DNA of 64,000 bases. It comes from Lineus longissimus (taxonomy: Eukaryota; Nemertea; Pilidiophora; Heteronemertea; Lineidae). Position 1 is the stretch's first letter. Each line of letters opens with the position of its first letter. The notes below the pieces were generated by a model, which had not been told where the DNA came from, made no database searches, and worked only from the letters and a program-made list of their open reading frames with translations. The translations under genes were made by a program, and so were the position numbers. The stretch is taken from assembly GCF_910592395.1 (NCBI RefSeq), contig NC_088320.1:11222501-11286500 (forward strand), given 5' to 3'. Positions 43,031-53,364 of the stretch are shown piece after piece.

Positions 43031-44165
43031 AAATAAAGTTTAAAGTAGTCTTATTCCAAGTTAGCTTAGGTAACCTGAGATTCTATAGTACAAAGATGTT
43101 TGCATTTAATCGTGTTGTTTGATGTTTATTCACAGGTACATTGTAGGTCAACAAACGATACAGCGCTGTGCGTGCGTGTACCATCTAAACCATGGGAGAT
43201 ATGCAGTATGGGAAAGAAGTGTATAAATATCAGCTACGCTATTAATGCCAGAGCGGTATACGTCGAATATTCTGATTCGGTGACAGAAAGTGCCCTTACA
43301 GTTTCGTTAAAGCAATGTCCATTGGCTAATCGTCCAGTTGCACGAATTCCCGCTTTTTGTGGCAGTCCACAAGCAGACCAAATTATGATGACGCAATGGA
43401 TTGCCCCGGTCAGGAAGTCTAGCTTCGTTGTGAAACCGCTGAATGATATGAACCATACCCTGAAGCTGCTGATGTTTTACAATATCTTTCACGCAATGCA
43501 TTATTAATTAAAGGAAATATCAGAGTTCAGATACGTCGTCTGTCTTTAAATTCATGATCCTATATACGGAGAGTAATGCGTCGCCGCCACACAGATGGTT
43601 CGCCAAATCCGTTTCGTGTAATATTTGGAACAAGCTTATCAAATCACCTCTCTCCTATGTCTGTGGCTGAAGAGATCTAGTGACTCTAGCCTTTCACTGA
43701 GTACGTAAGATCCCTCATTCCTGTTAAGATTTTGGTTAATCTCCTCTGGATCTAAGAGATTAAAAACGCATAATCGAATCATTTGTATTACACTTTTTCT
43801 TCGGACATTACAAACTTTTAAACCAATCAACTTTGATTTTGATACCGCATGAAATTCATCCTGAGATCAGGCCTGTTTTACGAGGAGAGAGGTTAGAAGT
43901 GCTAGAAGACTGCAAGAATGCCAATTCTCCTTCGACGCTAGGAGGAGCCAAACGAAATTATGGGTACATGTTAAAAGAAAAACCAGGCTACGTCCTAAAA
44001 TCCGGTGCAAAAATTTAATGGAATTACAATAATGAACAATTAGTATTTTCACGAAGGAAGAATTGTCCAGCACGCCAATGTCCAAACCGCACAACCTGGG
44101 GGAAATTAGTGATATAGTTTTCAAGGTAGAGGAAGTAAGCAAGACTTATGAACTTGAATAAACAA
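43030..44165. repeat. Module X, outer right copy
   Basis: Mirror of 10975-12060, including LINE debris at 43639-44160. It ends at a deletion junction that fuses LINE sequence to the Harbinger transposase. Confidence 0.7.
43136..43507 (+). CDS. Cysteine-containing exon of unknown gene, outer right copy
   Basis: It begins after a TTTATTCACAG acceptor and is open to TAA at 43505-43507. This is the longest form of the exon, about 123 codons, with cysteines in VHCRSTNDTALC, ICSMGKKC, KQCP and FCGSP. The family is not recognised. It has five more residues than the outer left copy. Confidence 0.4.
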   Translation, partial: VHCRSTNDTALCVRVPSKPWEICSMGKKCINISYAINARAVYVEYSDSVTESALTVSLKQCPLANRPVARIPAFCGSPQADQIMMTQWIAPVRKSSFVVKPLNDMNHTLKLLMFYNIFHAMHY

Positions 44166-44166
44166 T

Positions 44167-44637
44167 ACAATTTGAGGGCGACCAACACCTGTGTTTCCAC
44201 ATTCAGGCTGTGATTTCTGTCCGTGTCCCTCATCAAATCATCCCTCACCAAGTCACAGATGAAATATATGCCTTCAGAATTGAATCTGTACTTTTTCTGC
44301 AATTTTATCTCACTGAATTCCTCCAACGGCAATGGTCTGTGGCGGAAATTACGCTGAAATCTGCGATTTTGAGCTGGAAAGTCCAGGAGCAGCATCCTGT
44401 GCGCAGCCATCTTGGATGATAGAGCAGACGACAAATGCTAGCGATGGCTTAGCAAGGAGATATCGGTGCCCCCTGGGCCCGCTAAATATGACCAGATTTA
44501 GCAGGGAGATAATGACCCGCTAAGCAAAAAAAATTTGAACAACCCAATTAGCGACTCCCTAAAGTTAGCAGGGGTCTATCATGTACCTAGCCAGTCGCTA
44601 AGAGTTAGCGGGGCTTTGAACAACCCAGCCATTAAGT
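44167..44637 (-). mobile_element. Truncated Harbinger copy, right arm
   Basis: It holds one terminal repeat (44610-44637, minus strand) and the first exon part of the transposase (44434 to 44168) in open frame, without the 1.4 kb insertion and without the local frame error of the left copy. It is cut at about 44167, where it joins LINE sequence; the Myb-like gene and the other end are gone. Confidence 0.8.
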
Positions 44638-45009
44638 ATAAAATTCCCGAGGCGTGCTCTATGCTATTCAAAAAGTCATAGGATACCGGTAAAATCCCCG
44701 AGGATTGGAAAATGGCATACGTCTGCCCCATATTTAAGAAAGGGGACAAGGACCAGCCCCAGAACTACAGACCGGTGAGCTTAACATGTATTTTATGTAA
44801 AGTCATGGGGTCAGTCATCCGAGACCACGTTATGAGCTCTTCAGCATCTAAAAACCTTTTATCCAAAAACTAATTAGGTTTCAGAGCAGGCAAAGGCACA
44901 ACAACGAACTTTGTGAAATGTTTAGATAATTTTTGTCTGCTAGTGTAGATAGAGAATACGATTTTGATGTACTATACTTTGAATTCAAGAAAGGAATCGA
45001 TAGAGTGCC
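44638..45009 (+). pseudogene. LINE reverse transcriptase remnant at the outer end of the right arm
   Basis: Mirror of 5331-4955. It shows IPEDWKMAYVCPIFKKGD-like and NYRPVSLTCILCKVMGS segments with a later in-frame stop. The palindrome ends inside it. Confidence 0.75.
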
Positions 45010-45248
45010 CGTCGTCATACGCAGTGATTGGGAAGAGAGCAAAACAAATTTCTTGGTTCACAAATAAATATCGCTACCACTTGGATATAAAAATCATTCC
45101 ACACAATGACAGTCTCTCCGTGGCCCTTGTGCAAGTGAGCGTAGGGTAGAGTGGCCACTGATGCCTCATCTTAGAAAATCTTTGTAGTGTTTTTGACAGA
45201 TATACATTGGATTTATCTTTCGAACATTGACATAATAACACTTTAAGC
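45010..45248. other. Boundary stretch right of the palindrome
   Basis: Sequence from the palindrome end to the tandem duplication; it already contains a partial subunit (CCTCATCTTAGAAAATC). No gene is seen. Confidence 0.4.
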
Positions 45249-47371
45249 CGGAGATCTAGCCGCCAAGCGAATGATCAGTTTCTTTTGTGAGAGATAATCA
45301 AAATGAACAAACGATGTTAAAACGAACAGCGTGTCCAGATAACCTACACTTACGGCCCTCCCAATAATATTTCCTCATACCCCATCTTAGAAAATCTTTG
45401 AGGTGTTTTTTGACAAATTGTATTATTTTCCTTTCGTTACGTGGACATTTAACCCTTTAAGCACGGAGATCAAGATGCCAAGCGACTGATCAGTTTCTTT
45501 CGTGAGAGAGAATTAGTATATATCTTCAAAAATGAACTAACGCTAGCTGTAAAAACGTAAATACAGTGTGGCCACACAACCTGCACCTGAATATAGGGCT
45601 TTTTCACTGATATTTCCTCATACCCCATCTTAAAAAATATTTGTAGGCCTAGTATTTTCCTCGTGTCACGTTGACATTTAACCCTTTGATGCACGGAAAT
45701 CTAACCACCGTGCGAATGATTAGTTTCATCCATGAGAGAGAGAGTCTTATCAAAAATGAACTAACGCGGTAAAAGTGTACAGTTTGTACACCTAACGTGC
45801 ATCAGTATTAAGAGTATTGCTTTGACACCGATGTTTTTCTACCTGCATGCATGCATGTACCAAAAGATGTCATATCTTTGAATTTCATGACACCCTATTA
45901 TAGGGTGGAGTGTGGAAGAAAATGATGAGTGAGGGTCCATGCGTCCACAGAGGTTGCCTCCCCCTGACTCTTTGTTTTACATACAGCGAAAAAGCTGTAT
46001 GTAAGACCCTAATAAAGGGCTCTCTGTTGACCTCGAGTTTTTCTCATTAGGGCTCAGGTAAAAAATGCGTTCGTGTATTTTTTGACCCTGTACATCTTTA
46101 TTTCGTTGCGTATCCTACATTGTATAAGGACTGATATCTCAATTGACGTCCTGACTCGGTCAAAACGGACAGCGCGTAAACATAGCGTACATCTGTATAA
46201 AGGTTATTTGGTCTTCATATCCATCTTTGACGTCAAGTACTACTCATGAGCATGAGCGCTGTATGACCGTGGGCCTGGGTCCACGCAGCCAGCAATATTG
46301 CAATATACATACTTAGGTAATTTTTCTACGTTACGGTGACATTGTGAAAGAAAAACATTCCTGTTAACTCGGTAAAAATGTGCAGTACATTTATGTACAC
46401 CTAACACATACATGTATATGGCTTTTCGCTGATCTTGAGGTTTTCCACATGTCTTATCGGAGATCTAGCCGCCAAGCGAATGATCAGTTTCTTTTGTGAG
46501 AGATAATCAAAATGAACAAACGATGTTAAAACGAACAGCGTGTCCAGATAACCTGCACTTACGGCCCTCCCAATAATATTTCCTCATACCCCATCTTAGA
46601 AAATCTTTGAGGTGTTTTTTGACAAATGTATTATTTTCCTTTCGTTACGTGGACATTTAACCCTTTAAGCACGGAGATCAAGATGCCAAGCGACTGATCA
46701 GTTTCTTTTATGAGTGAGAATTAGTATATATCTTCAAAAATGAACTAACACGGTAAAAACGTAGTGTGGCCACACAACCTGCACCCGAATATAGGGCTTT
46801 TTCACTGATATTTCCTCATACCCCATCTTAAAAAATATTTGTAGGTCTAGTATTTTCCTTTTGTAACGTTGACATTTAACCCTTTGATGCACGGAAATCT
46901 AACCGCCGTGCGAATGACTAGTTTCATCCATGAGAGAGAGAGTCTTATCAAAAATGAACTAACGCGGTAAAAGTGTACAGTTTGTACACCTAACGTGCAT
47001 CAGTATTAAGAGTATTACGTTGACACCGATGTTTTTCTACCTGCATGCATGCATGTACCAAAAGATGTCATATCTTTGAATTTCATGACACCCTATTATA
47101 GGGCCGAGTGTGGAAGAAAATGATGAGTGAGGGTCCATGCGTCCACAGAGGTTGCCTCCCCCTGACTCTTTGTTTTACATACAGCGAAAAAGCTGTATGT
47201 AAGACCCTAATAAAGGGCTCTCTGTTGACCTCGAGTTTTTCTCATTAGGGCTCAGGTAAAAAATGCGTTCGTGTATTTTTTGACCCTGTACATCTTTATT
47301 TCGTTACGTATCCTACATTGTATAAGGACTCATATTTCAATTGACGTCCTGACTCGGTCAAAACGGACAGC
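45249..47371. repeat. Tandem duplication of a 1.2 kb unit made of degenerate subrepeats
   Basis: Unit 1 (45249-46457) and unit 2 (from 46458, continuing at 49870-50130 after an insertion) are offset by about 1209 bp. Inside each, subunits of roughly 200-240 bp repeat CTCATACCCCATCTTA, TTAACCCTTT(A/G)A(A/T)GCACGGA and GATCAGTTTC-type words. No coding sequence is seen. Confidence 0.8.
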
Positions 47372-47379
47372 GCGTAAAC

Positions 47380-49861
47380 CAACGTACTCTCTACTATACT
47401 GGCAGTAGAGCATTTCACTGTTGTCGATATAACATTAAACAGTGAACATTCTACTGTGTGTTTGCTTTTGCGCACATTCTCTGCGCAACGAAGAATACCA
47501 TTGAATATTATATAAATATTGCATGTCAAGCCATAGAATAGTCAAAATTATTTGTCAGGTCAAAAATTATTTCACGAGGCTTTAAACCAAACCTTGAAGA
47601 AATCGGCCCAGCAGGTTTTGCACAGCGACCCAAACCACTGTCAAAGTGATTTTTAATCGGCGGATACGCAAATCATGTATGGAGCCAAGACGTGTACATT
47701 ATGTACTGTAGACAGTGTGTGTTTACATTAGCAGACGATGTTTGTTTGAAGCGAGTCCAGGCCCAACTTGAATGCCTTGTACTTTCTGTTCGTGGATGTA
47801 ACAGTCCTGCCCAATGCAACCTACCTACTTTGTGGGTGTAATTCAAGACCCTGACAGTATCACTGTGCAACTTCCTGGCTTAAAACGCCGTAAATATGCT
47901 GTTTTTTATCGCCGATTTCGTCGAAATCTTTATGGCCGCCATTTGCAATATCGCGTCATCGATGACGTCAGCCGTGGAATAATGCCGTGGAATAGTCAAA
48001 ATTATCGCATGGCACGTGGTCGCGAATGACGCGACGTGATTGGCTCACATACTAATGAGGTATGATAATCTGAAATATTGTTGAATGACCACGTGTTTTT
48101 AATTTGTACTATATAGTTTTTGACTGTAGCCGAATAGATGATAAATCAATAAATCAATTTGAATTTGAAATTTTGACTCTTTTATTTCATTTTAGCAGTG
48201 AGGATGGGCGGCTACAGGCGGTATCATTTCCAACAACATGTCACAATAAGAGACATTTTTCCCCTATGTGCCAGGAGTATGAGGGGTTGGGGTGGTTAGG
48301 TCCTCTCATTCCCAGCTGCCAGTCACAGTCTGGTAAATTTTTGTCTAAAGTATGAATTTTGGCAATGATCATGGGTCGGGGTCCTATCATTCCCAGCCAC
48401 GAGTCACAATCTGGTAACTTTTTGTCTCACGTATAAAGTTTGGCAGTGATCATGGGTCGGGGTCCTATCATTCACAGCCACGAGACACAATCTGGGAACT
48501 TTTTGTCACACATATAAAGTTTGGCAGTGATCAGGGGTCGGGCTCCTATCATTCCCAGCCACGAGTCACAATCTGGTAACTTTTTGTCTCACGTATGAAG
48601 TTTGGCAGTGATCATGGGTCGGGGTCCTATCATTCCCAGCCACGAGTCACAATCTGGTAACTTTTTGTCTCACGTATGAAGTTTGGCAGTGATCATGGGT
48701 CGGGGTCCTATCATTCACAGCCACGAGACACAATCTTGGAACTTTTTGTCTCACATATAAAGTTTGGCAGTGATCAGGGGTCGGGCTCCTATCATTCCCA
48801 GCCACGAGTCACAATCTGGTAACTTTTTGTCTCACGTATGAAGTTTGGCAGTGATCATGGGTCGGGGTCCTATCATTCCCAGCCGCGAGTCACAATCTGG
48901 TAACTTTTTGTCTCACGTATGAAGTTTGGCAGTGGTCACGGGTCGGGGTCCCATCATTCCCAGCCGTAAGTCACAATCAGGTAACTTTTTGTCTCACATA
49001 TAAAGTTTGGCAGTGATCAGGGGTCGGGGTCCTATCATTCCCAGCCACGAGTCACAATCAGGTAACTTTTTGTCTCACGTATGAAGTTTGGCAGTGATCA
49101 TGGGTCGGGGTCCTATCATTCACAGCCACGAGTCACAATCAGGTAACTTTTTGTCTCACGTATGAAGTTTGGCAGTGATCATGGGTCGGGGTCCTATCAT
49201 TCCCAGCCGCGAGTCACAATCTGGTAACTTTTTGTCTCACGTATGAAGTTTGGCAGTGGTCACGGGTCGGGGTCCCATCATTCCCAGCCGTAAGTCACAA
49301 TCAGGTAACTTTTTGTCTCACATATAAAGTTTGGCAGTGATCAGGGGTCGGGGTCCTATCATTCCCAGCCGTAAGTCACAATCAGGTAACTTTTTGTCTC
49401 ACATATAAAGTTTGGCAGTGATCAGGGGTCGGGGTCCTATCATTCCCAGCCACGAGTCACAATCAGGTAACTTTTTGTCTCACGTATGAAGTTTGGCAGT
49501 GATCATGGGTCGGGGTCCTATCATTCACAGCCACGAGTCACAATCTGGTAACTTTTTGTCTCACATATAAAGTTTGGCAGTGGTCATGGGTCGGGGTCCC
49601 ATCATTCCAAGCCGTAAGTCACAATCAGGAATTTTTTTGTCTCACATATAAAGTTTGGCAGTGATCAGGGGTCGGGGTCCTATCATTTACAGCCACGAGT
49701 CACAATCTGGTAACATTTTGTCTCACGTATGGGCCCACTCATTGTTAATTCAAGAAGCGGATAATAGACGGCGAAAGCATCTGGCCAACTGTGAACTGTC
49801 TACTGTGTAAGTGGAAAATGGAGACAGTGAAGAGTTCACTGTTTTGTGCGGAGCGTGCTCT
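47380..49861. mobile_element. 2.5 kb insertion carrying a minisatellite, flanked by an 8-bp duplication
   Basis: GCGTAAAC is found at 47372-47379 and 49862-49869. The first tandem unit shows the uninterrupted site (GCGTAAACATAGCGTAC at about 46166). An 8-bp duplication suits a hAT-like or similar DNA element, but clear terminal inverted repeats and a transposase are not seen, so it would be nonautonomous. The left 0.9 kb (47380-48290) is unique, noncoding sequence. Confidence 0.7.
48290..49735. repeat. 79-bp minisatellite, about 18 units
   Basis: Each unit runs through GTCACAATCTGGTAACTTTT, TGTCTCACGTATGAAGTTTG, GCAGTGATCATGGGTCGGGG and TCCTATCATTCCCAGCC. Variant positions (CATGGG/CAGGGG, TCTGG/TCAGG, ACGTATGA/ACATATAA) recur in runs, giving a higher-order pattern. 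The same unit occurs 2-3 times in each palindrome arm. Confidence 0.92.
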
Positions 49862-49869
49862 GCGTAAAC

Positions 49870-50830
49870 ATAGCGTACATCTGTATAAAGGTTATTTGGT
49901 CTTCATTTCCATCTTTGACGTCAAGTACTACTCATTAGCATGAGCGCTGTATGACCGTGGGCCTGAGTCCACGCAGCCAGCAAAATTGCAATATATATAC
50001 TTAGGTAATTTTCCTACGTTACGGTGACATTGTGACAGAAAAACATTCCGGTAAACTTGGTAAAAAAGTACAGTACATTTATGTACACCTAACACATATA
50101 TGGCTTTTCACTGATCTTGAGGTTTTCCACATGTCTTGTCTTTCTTTGACCTAATTGTAGTGACAAACATAAATTCAGGAATGTGGTCAGACCCTGGTGA
50201 GAGATGGGTCTGTCCACGAAAATTACGTCTTTGTCCCAACTGAGATTATTTTTAATTTTTTTTAAATGCATGTTATTTTTCCTATGATGCGGTGAAACGA
50301 ACAGAGCCCAACATTGGCCTGAGGTTAAAAAACGTCTACCGACTTTCTTTTGCTATGATATGTCGTTCCTGTGATTTCAAGCATCATTCGTAGGCAAAAT
50401 CTGTCATACATAATTCATTGCACTTGTATCATTCGCAGTTGATCAAGTTGTATGAAGGTATGACGGGCGATTACATAATAAGCTGTCACCCCTTGTATTT
50501 CCCTGTACAATTGCAAAAGTAGCCAACGCAGCTATATAGCATGAGCAAGCAAAATTGCGTACGAAGAAAACGTTTTTTTTTATGCTAAATCACCGGCGTT
50601 TGAAGGGTTACATCGAGCTTTAGTCAAAATGTACTCTCATCTTTCGTTAACTTGACTAAACTGTACTTAGGCAGGCTACTAATGTAAACTCAAAGGTGAT
50701 ATAAGGCCCTCCCTGACTGGTAGAGGGGCAATCAAGAGAATTAACCTCCCCTATGGCCACCTAACCCAAAAACGCGATGTATATGCCTAATGTTTTGACT
50801 GGTTTTCCCACGTTACCTGACTTGAAAGAG
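49870..50830. other. Continuation of tandem unit 2, then unassigned sequence
   Basis: 49870-50130 matches 46170-46455. 50130-50830 is AT-rich with no coding signal recognised. Confidence 0.5.
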
Positions 50831-50836
50831 ACAATC

Positions 50837-52088
50837 GGTGAGGTCAGAACTCCGTGTATGTTATGTGTTACGTGTTAGTGTTACAGATATGTTAACATCC
50901 CTGTTAACCTGAACCACCAAACATGCAGTTCTGGCTAACAGCCTGTTAACATTAGCAGCTTGTTAACAGGCTGTTAGCAGCCTGTTAACATGGTGTTAGC
51001 AGTGTTCACTTGGCAGCAGTTTTATCATGAGTGGCACCACTTATTCCGCTAATCACATGGCGAATACGAGCATGCTTATCGACTAAATACTGCAAATTCA
51101 AGGAATCGCAGCTTTTTCCATTTCTACCACAGAAGTACGCATTTCCAGCGTGATCTGGCCTCTGAATCCTAATAATCACACCATCGATGTATAGCAGAAC
51201 TCGGCGAATATCCCCATTGATATCAATTAAATCACGACAGAGTTCATCGAATTCAGCAGGCTGGGGAAAAAACACATGCTGAGGCGCTATGTCCATGAAA
51301 AATCTGGCTACAAGATGAAGATTTGCGATAACTGTTGGCTTTGCCTTGCCCACATCATACCCAACCTGTCTGTAATATCCACCAGATGCGATATACATGA
51401 GAAAAGTTTCCATCATTTCCTTTGAGGTGGTAAGAAGGGCTCTGCCTTGATTTCTCCAGGCATGGAATTCGTCCACTAACCCATTAAGCTGCTCTTCTGT
51501 GAGTCGTATGTGCCTCTCTGTAGGTTCTGTGCTACTAGCAGGTGTGCGAACAAAGTTTTCAGCTCTCTGAACAGCAACAACTTGCAAATCTGGCTCGAAA
51601 ATCATCTTTCAGGATTCAACAAACCAATCAAAGATGGCTGCTAACACTAACACTAACAGGCAGTATTCTGACCTCCAGAACGTTTAACAGATCCTTAACC
51701 ACCTAGTGGTTAAAGTTTCCAAAATCTACCACAATGAGAATGCATTACTGACAAGATGTTTGACAGTAAGAATAGTTATTTCGAACAAATTTAGTGAAAA
51801 CCCCTAGCTGATTCGTCTGGAAACAAAAAAAATATTCAAAAAACAAGCTTAACAGATTTCAGTTTGCTATGATTAAGTTAACATGTCCTGTTACAGATCT
51901 GTTAGGTGTAACACCGCATGTTACAGGAGCTGTTAGAATGTATGATTTTTAACAGATCTGTAACACTAACAGCAGTGTCACACCGGTGTTTATCTCGAGG
52001 TCAGAATTGGTGGTTAGTGTTACAGATCTGTGACAGATCTGTAACACTAACACGTAACACATAACATACACGGAGTTCTGACCTCACC
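50837..52088. mobile_element. Nonautonomous Harbinger-like element with terminal inverted repeats over 50 bp
   Basis: The sequence GGTGAGGTCAGAACTCCG continuing to GTTACAGAT at the left is repeated inverted at the right end with essentially no mismatch. Subterminal regions are dense in CTGTTAAC and CAGATCTGTAAC words in both orientations. Inside is a truncated transposase on the minus strand. A 3-bp target duplication is not obvious. Confidence 0.8.
51006..51605 (-). pseudogene. HARBI1-like transposase, C-terminally truncated
   Basis: The 199-codon frame has a helix-turn-helix-like N-terminal part (GGYYRQVGYDVGKAKPTV), then the first catalytic Asp in YIDGVIIRI and the NLQYLVDKHARIRHV block, ending just after GATHD. 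The second Asp and the Glu of the DDE triad are missing because the frame runs into the subterminal repeats. It cannot be catalytic by itself. No frame breaks are seen in what remains. Confidence 0.75.
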
Positions 52089-52241
52089 CATTGTGCAGGT
52101 TAACAACGTGCAGTGTGTACACATAACGCACGTCTGTACAAAGAGTTTTATGGGGACTTCGAACATGTTCAACTAGAAATAAGGAAAATAACGTTAAAAC
52201 GGTTTTGAACATATCATATCACATCATATTCATATATCACC

Positions 52242-52671
52242 ATGGTTCGCACCAGGAAGGTATACAGAATACCGGAGTTCCATGGTGTCCCCCTGGTGTC
52301 CCCATGGCAGAGTGAGGCCGTCTCCAAGAAATAAATTGAATTGTAGAAACCCGTTAAAGCATTTTCCATTGCATCTTGAACATGAATTCGATTGGTTTCA
52401 TAGGAAAGAAGTCAACTTATATTGTATTTCTTTTCTTCAGAATCAGGAAACAGACAGCAAGATGAGTCAGATGTGGACAATATGCTTCGTATCTCCGTAC
52501 ACATTCATCGTTGCACTTGAGTATTGTGCAAATAGGGACTTCGATGTGGAGGATTGTATCATAGACAGAATGGATGCCATAAGGTGCTATTGCCTTCAAG
52601 AATGTGTCGAGGTCATAGAACACCTTATATACAAGGTTGGAGAATTTTTTGTTAGAGTTGTGAAGGAATGA
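52242..52671 (+). CDS. Possible two-exon small gene of unknown function
   Basis: Exon 1 (52242-52259) starts MVRTRK and ends at AAG/GTATAC. Exon 2 (52441-52671) follows a pyrimidine-rich TTCTTTTCTTCAG acceptor in phase and stays open to TGA, for 82 residues. The C-terminal part has several cysteines (EYC, EDC, RCYC, EC) and a helical-looking VEVIEHLIYKVGEFF. It is not recognised. The short first exon makes this uncertain; it could be chance. Confidence 0.3.
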
Positions 52672-52679
52672 CGATATTC

Positions 52680-53360
52680 AGGTAGGTGTTAAGATGAAAT
52701 GACCCCCCATCCCCCATCTTTAAGTATTCCAAACAATAATTTACAACAGGTCGACACATTTCTCTTCGGGGAGCATGTGAAAAGCATTGAAACCATGGCT
52801 CTGATACAAACTAAAAAATGCAAAAAACGCCTGAACACTACATATACATGTACATGAAGGCACGGGGTATCTTAGAAAGTAATCAACTAAAATCGACGGT
52901 AAGCATGATCGGTTGTCTCTTTTGATAATGTTCGAGTAATATAATCAATATTATAATGCGTGTAATAAAGATTTTCTATGAAGGGGTACAATCATTCTGG
53001 TATACCCAATGATCATTCCCCAATTTACCTCAGATCTGACTAGTCTCGAAAATTGTCCGGTATTAGGATATTTTCGCGAGTAGATCATGCTCGCGTACAT
53101 ATTCTGCCACTCACTTTGATCAGAGGCTACATCGAAATTATATGAATGCACAGGAATGTGCTAAGTGCACTCCACATCTGATGAGCGACGCTGAAGCCCA
53201 ACTTATTGACTGGTTCAGTGCATTGGTCAGCGTTTCAACAATGTATACTATAAGTGACGAACGAATGTTGTTGGTGAAGGTATATATCTGACTCTCAATG
53301 AAAGTAATCCGTCACCTCTCCACTTGTTTTGTGATAGAAAGAAGTGATGTCATTTCGGCC
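52680..53360. other. Unassigned AT-rich stretch
   Basis: No coding, RNA or transposon feature is recognised. Confidence 0.4.
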
Positions 53361-53364
53361 ACAG

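Larger units (their letters stand above)
28212..45009. repeat. Right arm of the giant inverted duplication
   Basis: This is the reverse complement of 26414-4955. It begins at GCTTTTAAAGCTGCC and ends at GGAATCGATAGAGTGCC. It is about 4.7 kb shorter than the left arm, almost all because most of the Harbinger element is missing. Right-arm-only sequence includes one extra minisatellite unit, a LINE fragment at about 35607-35966 and about 180 bp at 36541-36717. Confidence 0.92.

Noticed and set aside
48290-49735. CRISPR-like array
   Set aside because: Units are contiguous with no unique spacers, and the context is eukaryotic.
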